DNA from: RPQJ01 sp963748985
Lineage (GTDB): Bacteria > Pseudomonadota > Gammaproteobacteria > Steroidobacterales > Steroidobacteraceae
Length of the DNA: 64,000 nt
Direction of reading: 5' to 3'
NCBI GenBank assembly: GCA_963748985.1
Contig: CAVVKQ010000027.1
Location: 1-64,000 of the forward strand
Shown here piece by piece: positions 63,820-64,000 of this stretch (position 1 is the stretch's first letter; each line of letters begins with the position of its first letter). The position numbers were made by a program, and so were the translations under genes. The notes under the pieces are model-generated. The model ran no database searches, had not been told where the DNA came from, and saw only the letters and a program-made list of their open reading frames with translations.

Positions 63820-64000
63820 TTATAGCCCGGAAGCCCGCTCGGATTCGACCTCGAGGGCCATCTCGGGAATGTTGGCAATTACGGCGCCGCCCAGGCATTC
63901 GTCGCCCTGGTAGAAAACAGCCGATTGTCCGGGAGTGACAGCGCGCTGTGCCAGGTCGGTGCGGACGCAGCAGCGGCCGTCCGGCAGGACGTGGACCGCG
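63820..64000 (-). CDS. mnmA: tRNA-specific 2-thiouridylase, C-terminal fragment
   Basis: The last 60 codons of a gene that enters from the window's end are visible. The segment RAVTPGQSAVFYQGDECLGG followed by AVI is the conserved C-terminal beta-barrel of MnmA, which 2-thiolates wobble uridine in tRNA-Lys, tRNA-Glu and tRNA-Gln. An unusual 20-residue extension after the barrel ends ASGL. The rest of the gene is outside the window. Confidence 0.9.
   Translation of the reverse strand, partial: AVHVLPDGRCCVRTDLAQRAVTPGQSAVFYQGDECLGGAVIANIPEMALEVESERASGL

Overview
The window is GC-rich, densely coded chromosome from a gammaproteobacterium. The content points to the Xanthomonadales/Steroidobacterales/Nevskiales side: a fused aspartate kinase-diaminopimelate decarboxylase, a his operon headed by a TrpR-like repressor gene, a SAM-I riboswitch in front of a MetXS-type homoserine acyltransferase, tonB-exbB-exbD-exbD2, and the order pheS-pheT-ihfA-merR-tRNA-Pro. 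This placement is an inference from gene content. No phage, plasmid or insertion-sequence genes are visible.

Layout. 0-5.3 kb: pheST-ihfA-merR, tRNA-Pro(GGG) and a TerB/DUF697 protein. 5.3-14 kb: phosphatase, SAM hydrolase-like gene, lysAC, asd, a MazG-like enzyme, a halohydrin-dehalogenase-like gene, a MazEF-type toxin pair and an MFS transporter. 14-21.5 kb: the complete his operon on the minus strand. 21.5-24.4 kb: a divergent regulatory region and metX-metB. 24.7-30.7 kb: ilvC-leuACDB on the minus strand behind a leucine-rich leader peptide and attenuator. 30.8-42 kb: M17 aminopeptidase, MFS protein, ilvD, tonB-exbBDD, two secreted TPR paralogues and a HigBA-type pair. 42-50 kb: a divergent catabolic cluster (CoA transferase, two carbamoylase-like cysteine hydrolases, HMG-CoA-lyase-like enzyme, hydantoinase A and B). 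50-64 kb: symporter, a serine-less alpha/beta hydrolase, a FabH-like enzyme, amidohydrolase plus porin, msrPQ, YeiH, sirtuin, acnA and the 3' end of mnmA.

Much of the window is amino-acid biosynthesis: Asp family (lysAC, asd, metX, metB), His (hisG through hisIE) and branched-chain (ilvC, ilvD, leuABCD). Three control devices can be read directly: a 26-bp palindromic operator before the his operon, a SAM-I riboswitch before metX, and a Leu-codon attenuator before ilvC-leu.

The most unusual content is between the genes. (1) Long palindromes share an invariant loop core (GGAAAGGCAGACACG) but have unrelated stems of 23-34 bp; they lie at 32.3, 39.5, 49.8, 49.9, 50.0 (degenerate) and 60.0 kb. 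(2) An imperfect inverted duplication of about 350 bp fills the his/met divergent region and includes the start of the SAM riboswitch. (3) A G-rich TTAGGGG-type repeat occurs three times. Three genes (asd, the halohydrin-dehalogenase-like gene and one TPR gene) carry single-base insertions. These may be genuine lesions or sequencing errors, and the essential role expected of asd favours error.
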